A stretch of DNA of 64,000 bases from Subdoligranulum variabile (lineage in GTDB: Bacteria; Bacillota; Clostridia; Oscillospirales; Ruminococcaceae). Positions within the stretch are counted from its first letter, which is position 1. Every line of letters starts with the position of its first letter. Below the pieces are notes generated by a model. The model was not told the origin of the DNA. It worked only from the letters and a program-made list of their open reading frames with translations, and ran no database searches. Positions 16,241-23,897 of this stretch are shown piece by piece. Made by a program: the position numbers and the translations under genes. The DNA lies in contig NZ_CP102293.1 in NCBI RefSeq assembly GCF_025152575.1, positions 1,736,001 to 1,800,000 of the forward strand, in the 5' to 3' direction.

Positions 16241-17950
16241 TTGGCACAAACCATTGCCTTTGACGAGGTCTCGGAGCTGGCGGCGTCGGGGAGCAGCGTG
16301 GAACGCGCCCTGGACAAGATCACCGCTGCCCTGGGCAGTCTGGGGGACGCGGGCGCCGAAGCCCGCAGCGTGGTGGACAGCCTGCGCAAAAGTCTGCAGG
16401 CCACCGCCTCCCAGGCTGCCAAAAGCACCCGGAGCCTGGCCAGATTTGACGAGATCAACCGTCTGGCCGCCCCGGAGACCGAAAAATCGTCGTCCAAATC
16501 CGGCAGCGGCGGCAGCAGCAAAACCTCCGGGAAGGAGGACACCGCCGCCGACACCGCCGAACAGCAGCTCTCGGTCTGGCAGGGGGCGCTGCAATCCCTG
16601 CGGGACCTGTGGGCCCGGTTCTGGGCCTACCTGCAAAGCTGTTACGCCCCCGCCATCGCGGCCTGGCAGGGGGCCTGGAACCAGATGTCCGCCGCGGCGG
16701 CTGCTGTGTGGGAACCCCTGCGCACCGCCGCCCTCACCCTCTGGAACGATACCCTGCTGCCTCTGGCCCGGTATCTGACCACCGAATTCCTGCCCGGGGT
16801 GGTGAACAGCTTCTCGGAGGCCTTCGGCCCCATCGTGGGCGGGGCGCTGTCCGCCGCCATCACCGTGGCGGGCAACACCTTCCAGTGGCTCAGCGCCCTG
16901 GTGGCCGACGCTTCCGCCACCATCCTCCAACCCGCCCTGGCCATGCTGCTCACCGTCTGGCAGGGTCTTATGACCGGCATCCGCAGCGCCTGGGACGCCT
17001 ACGGCCAGCCCCTGCTGGACGGCATCGTCCTGGCCTTCCAGAACCTGACCACCCTGCTCCAGGCCCTCTGGTCCGGCACCCTGCAGCCCGTCCTCTCCAA
17101 CCTGGTGGCCCAGCTGGGCGCCTTCTGGACCCAGACCCTCTCCCCGCTGTGGCAGCAGCTCACCCTGGCCCTGGGCGCCGTGTCCAATCTGCTGCTCACC
17201 CTCTGGAACACCATCCTGGCACCGCTGCTCACCTGGCTGGTCAGCGTCCTGGGACCGGTGTTCACCCAGGTCTTCGCCGCCGTCAGCACCGCCGTGGGCA
17301 CCGCCCTGAACATGGCCAGCGGCGCCGTCACCTCCCTGCTGGCCGTCCTGCGGGGGCTGGCCGACTTCGTCAGCAGCGTCCTGCAGGGCCGCTGGTCCGA
17401 CGCCTGGAACGCCATGCTCACCACGGTGGTCACCGTATGGAACACCATCACAGCCACCGTGACCAACGCCATAAACGGCCTGCTCACCGCCCTGCAGCAT
17501 CTGGCCTGGAGCATCCAGGCGGTCTTTGACGGCTTCCGGCACACCCTGTCGGGCATCGGCAGCGCGGCGTCGGGGGCGCTCTCCGCCGCGGGACAGTGGA
17601 TCACCGGCCGCAGCGCCGCACCCCAGCTGGCCTACGCCCAGTCGGTGGCGGTCCCGGCCCTGGCCTCCGGCGCGGTCATCCCGCCCAACCGGGCCTTCCT
17701 GGCGCTGCTGGGCGATCAGCACAGCGGCACCAACATCGAGGCGCCCCTGGTCACCATCGAACAGGCGGTGGCCGGTGTCATGGCGGACGTCCAGGCCGGT
17801 CAGATGGCAGGCTTCGAGACGCTGGCCGCCCTGCTGCGGGATCTGCTGGAAGCGGTGGGCGGCATTGAACTCACCGACGAGATGGTGGGCCGGGCGGCCC
17901 AGCGCTGGACCCGGCGCAGCAATCTGCAGCGGGGAGGTGTGACGGTATGA
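16241..17950 (+). CDS. Tail tape measure protein, short
   Basis: 569 aa from a TTG start with AAAGGAGGAACC upstream. It is a long helical protein with repeated Trp/Leu periodicity (repeats of the LxxLW type between residues 110 and 400) and a C-terminal SGAVIPPNRAFLALLGDQ motif followed by NIEAPL, typical of tape measures from Clostridia. At the usual 0.15 nm per residue the tail would be roughly 85 nm long (inference). No lytic transglycosylase or peptidase domain is visible, so the tail may depend on the hub for wall penetration. Confidence 0.8.
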   Translation: MAQTIAFDEVSELAASGSSVERALDKITAALGSLGDAGAEARSVVDSLRKSLQATASQAAKSTRSLARFDEINRLAAPETEKSSSKSGSGGSSKTSGKEDTAADTAEQQLSVWQGALQSLRDLWARFWAYLQSCYAPAIAAWQGAWNQMSAAAAAVWEPLRTAALTLWNDTLLPLARYLTTEFLPGVVNSFSEAFGPIVGGALSAAITVAGNTFQWLSALVADASATILQPALAMLLTVWQGLMTGIRSAWDAYGQPLLDGIVLAFQNLTTLLQALWSGTLQPVLSNLVAQLGAFWTQTLSPLWQQLTLALGAVSNLLLTLWNTILAPLLTWLVSVLGPVFTQVFAAVSTAVGTALNMASGAVTSLLAVLRGLADFVSSVLQGRWSDAWNAMLTTVVTVWNTITATVTNAINGLLTALQHLAWSIQAVFDGFRHTLSGIGSAASGALSAAGQWITGRSAAPQLAYAQSVAVPALASGAVIPPNRAFLALLGDQHSGTNIEAPLVTIEQAVAGVMADVQAGQMAGFETLAALLRDLLEAVGGIELTDEMVGRAAQRWTRRSNLQRGGVTV

Positions 17951-18318
17951 CCCTGACCCCTTTGTTCCAGATCGACGGCCAGCCCCTCTACGCGCCGGAC
18001 GCCGACGTCACCCCCAGCTATGCCGACCTGGATTCCAGCGATTCCGGCCGGGACGCCAGCGGCGTCATGCACCGGGAGGTGGTGCGGGAGAAGGTGGCCA
18101 CCTGGCCCTTCGCCTACGCCGCCCTCACCGACGCCGAGTACGCCTACCTGGTGGGACTCTTTGCGGGCAAGGCCACCTTTGCTTTCACCCATCCCCGGGC
18201 GGGCTCCTCCTCCGAGACGGTGACCACCACCTGCTACTGCAGCAACTACAGCATCGCCTGGCGCAGCGCCCGGGACGGCAGCTGGCGCAACCTGAAATTC
18301 AACATCATCGAGTGCTGA
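17947..18318 (+). CDS. Tail protein, DUF6711-like (distal tail)
   Basis: A 123-aa beta-rich protein. It follows the tape measure, with which it overlaps by four bases, and precedes the hub, the place of the distal tail protein. The C-terminal strand pair (CYCSNYSIAWRSARDGSWRN) and the acidic SYADLDSSDSGRD loop match small tail proteins of Clostridia prophages. Functional call is by position and overall look. Confidence 0.65.
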   Translation: MTLTPLFQIDGQPLYAPDADVTPSYADLDSSDSGRDASGVMHREVVREKVATWPFAYAALTDAEYAYLVGLFAGKATFAFTHPRAGSSSETVTTTCYCSNYSIAWRSARDGSWRNLKFNIIEC

Positions 18319-18331
18319 GGAGGGAAGGACC

Positions 18332-20128
18332 ATGATTCAGTATCTGCTCGTCCTGCCCGACGGCAGCGAGCTTTCTTCGGGGGTGCCGGGGCGCAACGCC
18401 CTGCGCAGCCTCCAATGGACCCACACCGTCAACGCCGGCACCGACCTGACCCCCGGCTCCGCCTGCGCCGATTCCCTGGAGGCGGAACTCTGGGTGGAAC
18501 CGGGCCGGAGCCCCGGCATCACGGCGGGGCAGGAGCTGACCCTCTGCCGGGTGGAGGGTGCGACCCGCACCCGGCTGGGCATCTTTGTGGCCGAGACCCC
18601 CACCCGGGGCAAGCGCAACCTCTACCGGCTCACCGCCTACGACCGGATGGTGCGCACCGAACAGGACCTGTCCCCCTGGCTGCGGGAACGGCAGGGGGAT
18701 TTCCCCATGACGCTGGACGCCTTCGTGCAGCAGGTGGCCGACGCCTGCGGGGTGCCGCTGGCGGGCGGCCTGCCCCGCAACGGCAGCTACTCCGTGCAGG
18801 CCTTTTACGCCGACGGCCTCACCGGGCGGCAGCTGCTCCAGTGGGCCGCCCAGGCGGCGGGCTGCTTTGTGCACTGCAACGCCGACGGGGCGCTTGCCTT
18901 CGGCTGGTACACCGACGCCCGGGGCAGCGTCAGCCTGACCCCCGGCAGCACGGCGGAGGCGGCGCTGGGACAGGCGGCGCCCTACCGGGAGGACGGACTT
19001 TCCTACGAGGACTACGAGACCGCCCCCATCCAGAAGGTACAGATCCGCCAGAGCGACGCCGACCTGGGGGTCGTCTGGCCGGAGGAGGCCGACGGCACCA
19101 ACACCCTGGTCGTCCAGGGCAATCTGCTGCTCACCGCCGAGACCGACGCAGCCCTGCGCCCGGTGGCCCAGGCCCTCTATGAGGCGGCGTCGGGCTGGGC
19201 GTCCTACACCCCCTGCACGGTGAGCGCCTTCGCGGACTGCCCGGTGACGGCGGGACAGCTGGTCTGGGCGGTGACCCCGGCGGGACAGCGGCTGACGGTC
19301 TGCGTCATGAGCGCCGTCTGCACCGCCGCGGAGACCCGGCTGGAGGCCACCGGCAACCCCCGGCGGGACAGCGTGGCCGCCGTCAACAGCGGGCGGCTCA
19401 ACCTCCAGGGGAAGATGCTGGAGATGAAAGCCACCATCGACGGCCTCTCGGTGAAGGCAAGCACCCTGTCGGGGGACTACACCGAGCTCCGACAGTCGGT
19501 GGAGGAGATCTCCCTGAGCGTGGTGACCGAGGGCAACATCCGCAGCAAGTTCGCGGCGGACGCCACCAGCGTCACCATCGAGAGCGGCACCATCACCTTT
19601 GCCGCCAACTCCCTGGTGGTGGACAGCGACAACTTCCAGCTGGACCACCAGGGCAACGTCCGGATCACCGGTTCGTTCTACTCCAACGCCGCCAACGGCA
19701 ACCAGGTGAACCTGGCGGATGGCATCGCCGCCTTCTACGCCCGGGACTCCTCCGGCCAGAGCTACCCCACCACCATCATCACCCGGTCGGCCAGCGCCAA
19801 CCCCTACGGCATCCTGGACGTCTATGGCCGCGCCGCCAGCGGTGCCGTCAACACCCAGGTGCGGCTGCAGGGCGGCCTTACCGACGGCTCCATCCACCTG
19901 TACAACGCCTTCGGCACCGAACAGGGGGTCCTTACCTCCGGCGAGGGCAACGTCAGCTGGCTGGCCGGCGGTCTGGACGTCCGGGGCAGCCACGGCGTGC
20001 AGGCCTATTACGGCAGCATCGGCCGACTGCAGATCACCGAGCTGGGGGTCAACGGCGGCGTCATTCAGAAGGTCTACTGGAAGTGGGACGGCAACCTGGG
20101 CGCCTATGTGCTGTCCACCAGTTCGTAA
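18332..20128 (+). CDS. Tail hub / baseplate protein (Tal-like)
   Basis: 598 aa. The first half (residues 1-350) looks like a gp27-type hub: an early YLLVLPDGSELSSG strand, LTAYDRMVRTEQDLS, and QVADACGVPLAG as seen in LysM-like subdomains of these proteins. The second half has a helical connector (MLEMKATIDGLSVKASTLSG) and then a fibrous beta region (VTIESGTITFAANSLVVDSD and similar). This is the classic prophage tail-associated protein that starts the tail tip and carries the fibre. No peptidase motif was noticed. Confidence 0.75.
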   Translation: MIQYLLVLPDGSELSSGVPGRNALRSLQWTHTVNAGTDLTPGSACADSLEAELWVEPGRSPGITAGQELTLCRVEGATRTRLGIFVAETPTRGKRNLYRLTAYDRMVRTEQDLSPWLRERQGDFPMTLDAFVQQVADACGVPLAGGLPRNGSYSVQAFYADGLTGRQLLQWAAQAAGCFVHCNADGALAFGWYTDARGSVSLTPGSTAEAALGQAAPYREDGLSYEDYETAPIQKVQIRQSDADLGVVWPEEADGTNTLVVQGNLLLTAETDAALRPVAQALYEAASGWASYTPCTVSAFADCPVTAGQLVWAVTPAGQRLTVCVMSAVCTAAETRLEATGNPRRDSVAAVNSGRLNLQGKMLEMKATIDGLSVKASTLSGDYTELRQSVEEISLSVVTEGNIRSKFAADATSVTIESGTITFAANSLVVDSDNFQLDHQGNVRITGSFYSNAANGNQVNLADGIAAFYARDSSGQSYPTTIITRSASANPYGILDVYGRAASGAVNTQVRLQGGLTDGSIHLYNAFGTEQGVLTSGEGNVSWLAGGLDVRGSHGVQAYYGSIGRLQITELGVNGGVIQKVYWKWDGNLGAYVLSTSS

Positions 20129-20140
20129 AGGAGGAACCCC

Positions 20141-20311
20141 ATGGAAGACAATCAACTGGTACAAGACCTGGTGGAGGGCATCCTGGCTTCGGTCAATGCC
20201 TCCTGCCTGCCGCTGGCCGTCAAGGCGCTGGCGCTGGAGAACATCCTGCTGCGCGTCCAGGCGGCCCTGCGCCCGGCAAACCAGGAAACACCGCAGCAGC
20301 CTGCGGAGTAA
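20141..20311 (+). CDS. Small helical tail-region protein (56 aa)
   Basis: A 56-aa frame beginning MEDNQLVQDLVEGILASVNA, with AAGGAGGAACC directly upstream and the next gene following 9 bases after its TAA. It is predicted to be two amphipathic helices with a Gln/Pro tail. Its spacing and ribosome binding site are as good as those of its neighbours, so it is probably translated. I do not recognise it; a chaperone or linker for the fibre proteins is possible. Confidence 0.65.
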   Translation: MEDNQLVQDLVEGILASVNASCLPLAVKALALENILLRVQAALRPANQETPQQPAE

Positions 20312-20320
20312 GGAGGAACC

Positions 20321-20983
20321 ATGCAGACGATTCGGCTCAGCGGCTACACGGCCGCAGCGTCGGTCCCGCTGCTGCGCCTGGGCACCCGGGACAGCTTCGG
20401 CATCGAACAGCTCCAGATCCAGTCCGACGAGGAGTGGGCGGGCCTGGCCCTCACCGCCACCTTTGTGACCCCGGCGGGCAGCACCCGGATGGTGGTGTCG
20501 GCGGACGGGGTGGTGGACGTGCCGCCCGCCGCCACTGCCGCCGCCCTGACCCCGGCGGCGCCGGGGCGCATCGTGTTCACCGGCACCGGGGCGGGGGTGC
20601 AGCGCATCACCGCCGACCTGCCCTACCTGGTCACCGACCATGCCCCCGTGGAAGGGGAGGCCCCCGTCCCCGAGCCCTCCGAGTGGGAGCAGTACGTCAC
20701 CCGGATGCAGCAGGCGCTGGACACCGCCGTGCCTCCGACAGGCAATTCCGGCCAGGTGCTGACCAAGACCCGGGACGGCAACGTCTGGGCCTATCCCACG
20801 GGGGGCGGCAGCGGCACCGGCGGCGGGTACATCATCGGCGCGGGGCTCCGGCTGGACCCCGAGGGCAACGTCCTCTCGGTGGATACCGCCGACGCCGTGG
20901 AACAGGACAACACCCGCCCCGTCACCTCGGCGGCGGTCTATACCACGGTGGGCAGCATCGATGCGCTGCTCGCCACCATCTAA
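20321..20983 (+). CDS. Tail fibre N-terminal / BppU-like baseplate protein
   Basis: A 220-aa protein with a beta-sandwich-like first half (residues 1-110) and then an acidic helix (SEWEQYVTRMQQALDTAV) leading into a Gly-rich, stalk-like C-terminal part (PTGGGSGTGGGYIIGAGLRL). This resembles upper baseplate or fibre-anchoring proteins of Clostridia phages that hold receptor-binding modules. GGAGGAACC precedes the ATG. Confidence 0.6.
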   Translation: MQTIRLSGYTAAASVPLLRLGTRDSFGIEQLQIQSDEEWAGLALTATFVTPAGSTRMVVSADGVVDVPPAATAAALTPAAPGRIVFTGTGAGVQRITADLPYLVTDHAPVEGEAPVPEPSEWEQYVTRMQQALDTAVPPTGNSGQVLTKTRDGNVWAYPTGGGSGTGGGYIIGAGLRLDPEGNVLSVDTADAVEQDNTRPVTSAAVYTTVGSIDALLATI

Positions 20984-20995
20984 GGAGGTTTTCCC

Positions 20996-21868
20996 ATGAG
21001 CATCCAGACAGAAATCACCCGCATCCAGGCGGCGCGCAACACCCTGCGGACCAAGGCCGCAGAGCTGAAGATCTCGGCCGGCACCGAGCGGCTGGACGAG
21101 CTGGCCGCCGATTTTGACGGCATCCTCAACCAGGGGTCGGTATCGGCCCAGGTCAGGGAGGGGGAGACCTACACCATCCCCCAGGGCTACCACGACGGCA
21201 CCGGCACGGTGTCGGGGGTGGCGGGGGGCGGCAGCTACACCCTCCAGAGCAAGACCGTCACCCCCACCCGGAAACCCCAGGCCGTCACCGCCGACGAGGG
21301 CTACTACGGTCTGTCCGACGTGACGGTGCAGGCCATCCCCGACGCCTACCAGGACGTCACCGCCGTCACCGCCGCCGAGGCCGACGTGCTGGCGGCCAAG
21401 GTCTTTGTGGACAGCACCGGCACCGTCCGCACCGGCACCATGCCCAACAACGGCACCGTGTCCAGGACGCTGGACGCCTCCGCGCCCTCCTACACCATCC
21501 CCCAGGGCTTCCACAGCGGCAGCGGCACGGTGTCCCTGGTGCCCGAAACCAAATCCGCCACCCCCACCAAGGCCCGGCAGACCGTCCAGCCCACCGCCGG
21601 CAAGGTGCTCACCGCCGTCACGGTGGAGCCCATCCCCGACGACTACATCACCACCGCCGACGCCGATGCTGCCGCCGCCGACCTGCTGGCCGGCCGCACC
21701 GCCTATGTGCAGGGCAGCAAGGTCACCGGCACCATGCCGGACAACGGCGCCATGGATGCCTCCCTGGATGGCCTGACCGTCACCAGCAAGGTCATCCCGG
21801 CGGGGTATACCTCGGGGGGCACGGTGGCCCTGGGCGGGGAGATCGAGGAAGCCCTGGCCGCCATCTGA
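20996..21868 (+). CDS. Repeat-containing tail fibre protein
   Basis: 290 aa. An N-terminal helix (QTEITRIQAARNTLRTKAAE) shared with the next gene is followed by two degenerate repeats: a TIPQGYHDGTGTVSG module recurs as TIPQGFHSGSGTVSL, each followed by a TPTR/TPTK-x-QxV strand and then an IPDxYxxxT turn, and VxTGTMPNNG recurs as VTGTMPDNG. These are repeat units of phage tail and surface fibres. The shared N terminus suggests that this and the next protein dock on the same site. Confidence 0.7.
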   Translation: MSIQTEITRIQAARNTLRTKAAELKISAGTERLDELAADFDGILNQGSVSAQVREGETYTIPQGYHDGTGTVSGVAGGGSYTLQSKTVTPTRKPQAVTADEGYYGLSDVTVQAIPDAYQDVTAVTAAEADVLAAKVFVDSTGTVRTGTMPNNGTVSRTLDASAPSYTIPQGFHSGSGTVSLVPETKSATPTKARQTVQPTAGKVLTAVTVEPIPDDYITTADADAAAADLLAGRTAYVQGSKVTGTMPDNGAMDASLDGLTVTSKVIPAGYTSGGTVALGGEIEEALAAI

Positions 21869-21880
21869 GGAGGAACGCCC

Positions 21881-22348
21881 ATGAGTGTACAGACACAGAT
21901 CCAACGGCTGGAAACCGCCAAGGCCTCGCTGCGCACCGCCCTGGAGGAGAAGGGGGTCACCGTCCCCGACACCGCCACCCTGGACGGCTACGGCGCCCTG
22001 GTGGCCCAGATCCCCGCCGGCAGCGACGAATGGACCGTCCTCTACCGCGCGGAGCTGCCCACCTCGCCGCCCGCCGCCAACGAGGCCTCCACCCGGGTGG
22101 TGCCCACCGGCAGCTACGCCTACCTGTCGGTGGACGTCCCCCAGGACAAGGACGGCCTGGAGGTGGCCTTCACCTACGGCGGCACCACCCGCATCGCCCT
22201 CGCCCGGACCCAGTCGGGGGATGTGCTGGGCGGCCTTGCCGCCAGCGCCTTCGCCATCTACGCCCAGAGCGGGCAGCATCTGGTGGTCAAGATCAACGTG
22301 GGGGAGGTCAACTATCTCTCCTACCGCTTCACCACCAGTCCGCGATAA
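21881..22348 (+). CDS. Tail fibre / receptor-binding candidate
   Basis: A 155-aa protein whose first about 30 residues (QTQIQRLETAKASLRTALEE) are a paralogue of the upstream fibre's N-terminal helix. The remaining beta-rich domain (about 52-155) is not recognised. A short fibre with a private C-terminal domain fits a receptor-binding tip. GAGGAACG precedes the ATG. Confidence 0.6.
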   Translation: MSVQTQIQRLETAKASLRTALEEKGVTVPDTATLDGYGALVAQIPAGSDEWTVLYRAELPTSPPAANEASTRVVPTGSYAYLSVDVPQDKDGLEVAFTYGGTTRIALARTQSGDVLGGLAASAFAIYAQSGQHLVVKINVGEVNYLSYRFTTSPR

Positions 22349-22363
22349 GAAGGGAGGAATCGT

Positions 22364-23251
22364 ATGGAATCCGCCATTGATGTAAGCAAATGGCAGGGGA
22401 CGGTGGACTGGGCGGCGGTGAAAAACGCCGGCGTCAGCCACGCCATGCTGCGGGCGGGCTACGGCACCGCCGGCACCGATCCCCAGTTCAAACGCAACGT
22501 GGCAAACTGCGAGCTCCACGGCGTCCACTGGGGCGCCTACTGGTACAGCTACGCCACCACCCCCGCCGCCGCCCGCCAGGAGGCCGCCCGCTGCCTGCAG
22601 CAGCTGGCCGGCCTGCGCCCCGAACTGCCGGTGGCCTACGACATCGAGTATGAGCCGGGCATCCTGGCCCTGGACAACGCCGGCCGCACGGCGCTGGTCA
22701 AGGCCTTCCTGGGGGCGGTGGAGGACGCCGGGTACTACGGCATCCTCTACGCCAGCACCGACTTCATCCGCAACCGGCTGAACTGGCGGGAGCTGGCCTG
22801 CTACGACGTCTGGGCCGCCCAGTACGGCAGCGCCTGCACCTGCCCGCTGCCCTACGGCATCTGGCAGTACAGCAGCCGGAATGCCCTGGGCATCCCGGGC
22901 TTCGGCAGCTCGCTGGACTGCAACCGGCTCTACAAGGATTACCCGGCCCTCATCCGGGCGGCGGGGCGCAACGGCTTTGCCCCGGCCCAGACCGCCCCGC
23001 CGGAGACCCGCTGCCAGCGGCTGACCATCGGGCCGGTGTCCTCGGGGGATGCCTGGACGCTGCTCCAGCGCTGCCGGACCCTGGGCCTCACCGACGCGGG
23101 GCTCTACCGCAGCGCCTGGGCCGACGACGCCCACACCACCCAGACCCTGACCATCGGGCCGGTGTCCTCGGGGGATGCCTGGACGCTGCTGCGGGACTGC
23201 CGGACCCTGGGCCTCACCGACGCCGGGCTCTACCGCAGCGAATATGTCTGA
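22364..23251 (+). CDS. Endolysin, GH25 muramidase with two C-terminal SPOR-like repeats
   Basis: A 295-aa protein. Residues 1-200 are a glycoside hydrolase family 25 lysozyme (IDVSKWQGTVDWAAVKNAG at the start, catalytic acidic segment VAYDIEYEP near residue 90, WQYSS at the end), which cleaves the N-acetylmuramic acid bond of peptidoglycan. The C terminus has two nearly identical units of about 31 aa (LTIGPVSSGDAWTLL, then CRTLGLTDAGLYRS), 42 codons apart, that look SPOR-like and could bind the cell wall. No signal peptide, so it depends on the holin. Strong AGGGAGGAA site upstream. Confidence 0.88.
   Translation: MESAIDVSKWQGTVDWAAVKNAGVSHAMLRAGYGTAGTDPQFKRNVANCELHGVHWGAYWYSYATTPAAARQEAARCLQQLAGLRPELPVAYDIEYEPGILALDNAGRTALVKAFLGAVEDAGYYGILYASTDFIRNRLNWRELACYDVWAAQYGSACTCPLPYGIWQYSSRNALGIPGFGSSLDCNRLYKDYPALIRAAGRNGFAPAQTAPPETRCQRLTIGPVSSGDAWTLLQRCRTLGLTDAGLYRSAWADDAHTTQTLTIGPVSSGDAWTLLRDCRTLGLTDAGLYRSEYV
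23021..23240 (+). repeat. Tandem repeat in the lysin C terminus
   Basis: Two direct copies of about 94 bases (23021-23114 and 23147-23240), 126 bases apart, with only a few mismatches. The nucleotide identity across synonymous sites points to a recent duplication or gene conversion of the wall-binding unit. Confidence 0.85.
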
Positions 23252-23265
23252 TGGGAGGTGAACCC

Positions 23266-23709
23266 TTGGAAAACAACAACATCTTTCTCTGGCTCAAGGC
23301 CGGGCTGGTCACGGCGGCCGGGGCGTTCGGCGCGGCCTTCGGCTGGCTGGGCTGGCTCATCCTGGCCTGGGTGGGCTGCATGGTGCTGGACTGGCTCAGC
23401 GGCAGCGCCGCCGCAGCCGCCAAAGGCAGCTGGTCCAGCGCCGTGGCCCGGGCGGGCATCTGGCACAAGGGCGGCATGATCCTGGTGGTCATCGTGGCCT
23501 CCGTGGCGGACTGCGTGCTGGGGGTGGCGGTGGAACATCTGCCCATGCTGGGGCTGGACTACACCGTGCTGGTGCTGCCGGTCACCCTGGTGTGGTACAT
23601 CTTCACCGAGCTGGGCTCCATCGCCGAGAACGCCACCGCCATGGGCGCCCCGGTGCCCGCCTGGCTCACCAAACTGCTGGCCGCGGGCCGGCAGTCGGCG
23701 GAAAGGTAA
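23266..23709 (+). CDS. Phage holin (toxin-secretion/lysis family)
   Basis: 147 aa from a TTG start at 23266, chosen because GGGAGGTG lies 5 bases before it; an in-frame ATG at 23251 would put that ribosome binding site inside the gene. Predicted membrane helices are near residues 10-45, 65-90 and 95-115. The motif AWVGCMVLDWLSGSAAAAAKG resembles the VDYLTGxxAAxxxG signature of the phage phi-29-unrelated Holin_4-type family. It would let the GH25 lysin reach the wall. It is the last gene of the cassette. Confidence 0.82.
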   Translation: MENNNIFLWLKAGLVTAAGAFGAAFGWLGWLILAWVGCMVLDWLSGSAAAAAKGSWSSAVARAGIWHKGGMILVVIVASVADCVLGVAVEHLPMLGLDYTVLVLPVTLVWYIFTELGSIAENATAMGAPVPAWLTKLLAAGRQSAER

Positions 23710-23784
23710 ACTGCACAAAAAGTAATATTTTGTATAAATATGAGCTGATCCCCGAAAAAAGGAGCCGCGGCATGCTCCCTTTGC

Positions 23785-23813
23785 TGGACAAGCGGGCCAT
23801 CCCTTGGTATACT
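23785..23813 (+). promoter_or_regulatory. Promoter of the SARP-type regulator
   Basis: TGGACA (23785-23790), 17-base spacer and TATACT (23808-23813), between the holin gene and the regulator. No clear T-rich terminator lies between 23710 and 23784, so readthrough from the phage cassette is also possible. Confidence 0.6.
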
Positions 23814-23897
23814 TTACCCATACACAGAACCACACAAAAAAAGGATGAGCGGTGGGGCCCCGTGCTCCGTCCGCCCGGGAAGGCGTGAAGGGGACAG

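Larger units (their letters stand above)
10226..23709 (+). mobile_element. Phage-like particle cassette (incomplete or domesticated prophage)
   Basis: About 13.5 kb of co-directional, tightly packed genes in siphophage order: late-type regulator, portal, scaffold-like peptide, major capsid, head-tail connectors, tail tube, two chaperones, tape measure, distal tail, hub, fibres, GH25 lysin, holin. I find no terminase small or large subunit, head protease, integrase, repressor or replication gene, and no obvious flanking direct repeat. The base composition and codon use look the same as the neighbouring core genes. A single promoter (10226-10254) precedes it. Alternatives are a decayed prophage, a tailed killing particle, or a gene-transfer-agent-like element relying on a terminase encoded elsewhere. 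Confidence 0.8.

Noticed and set aside
18305..23134. Minus-strand open frame of 1609 codons through the tail genes
   Set aside because: It is antisense to a run of well-supported phage genes, is Gly/His/Val/Gln-rich as expected from GC-rich codon shadows, and has no ribosome binding site. Similar long antisense frames at 3247-4299, 8601-10232, 12402-13760 and 16124-17722 are rejected for the same reason.
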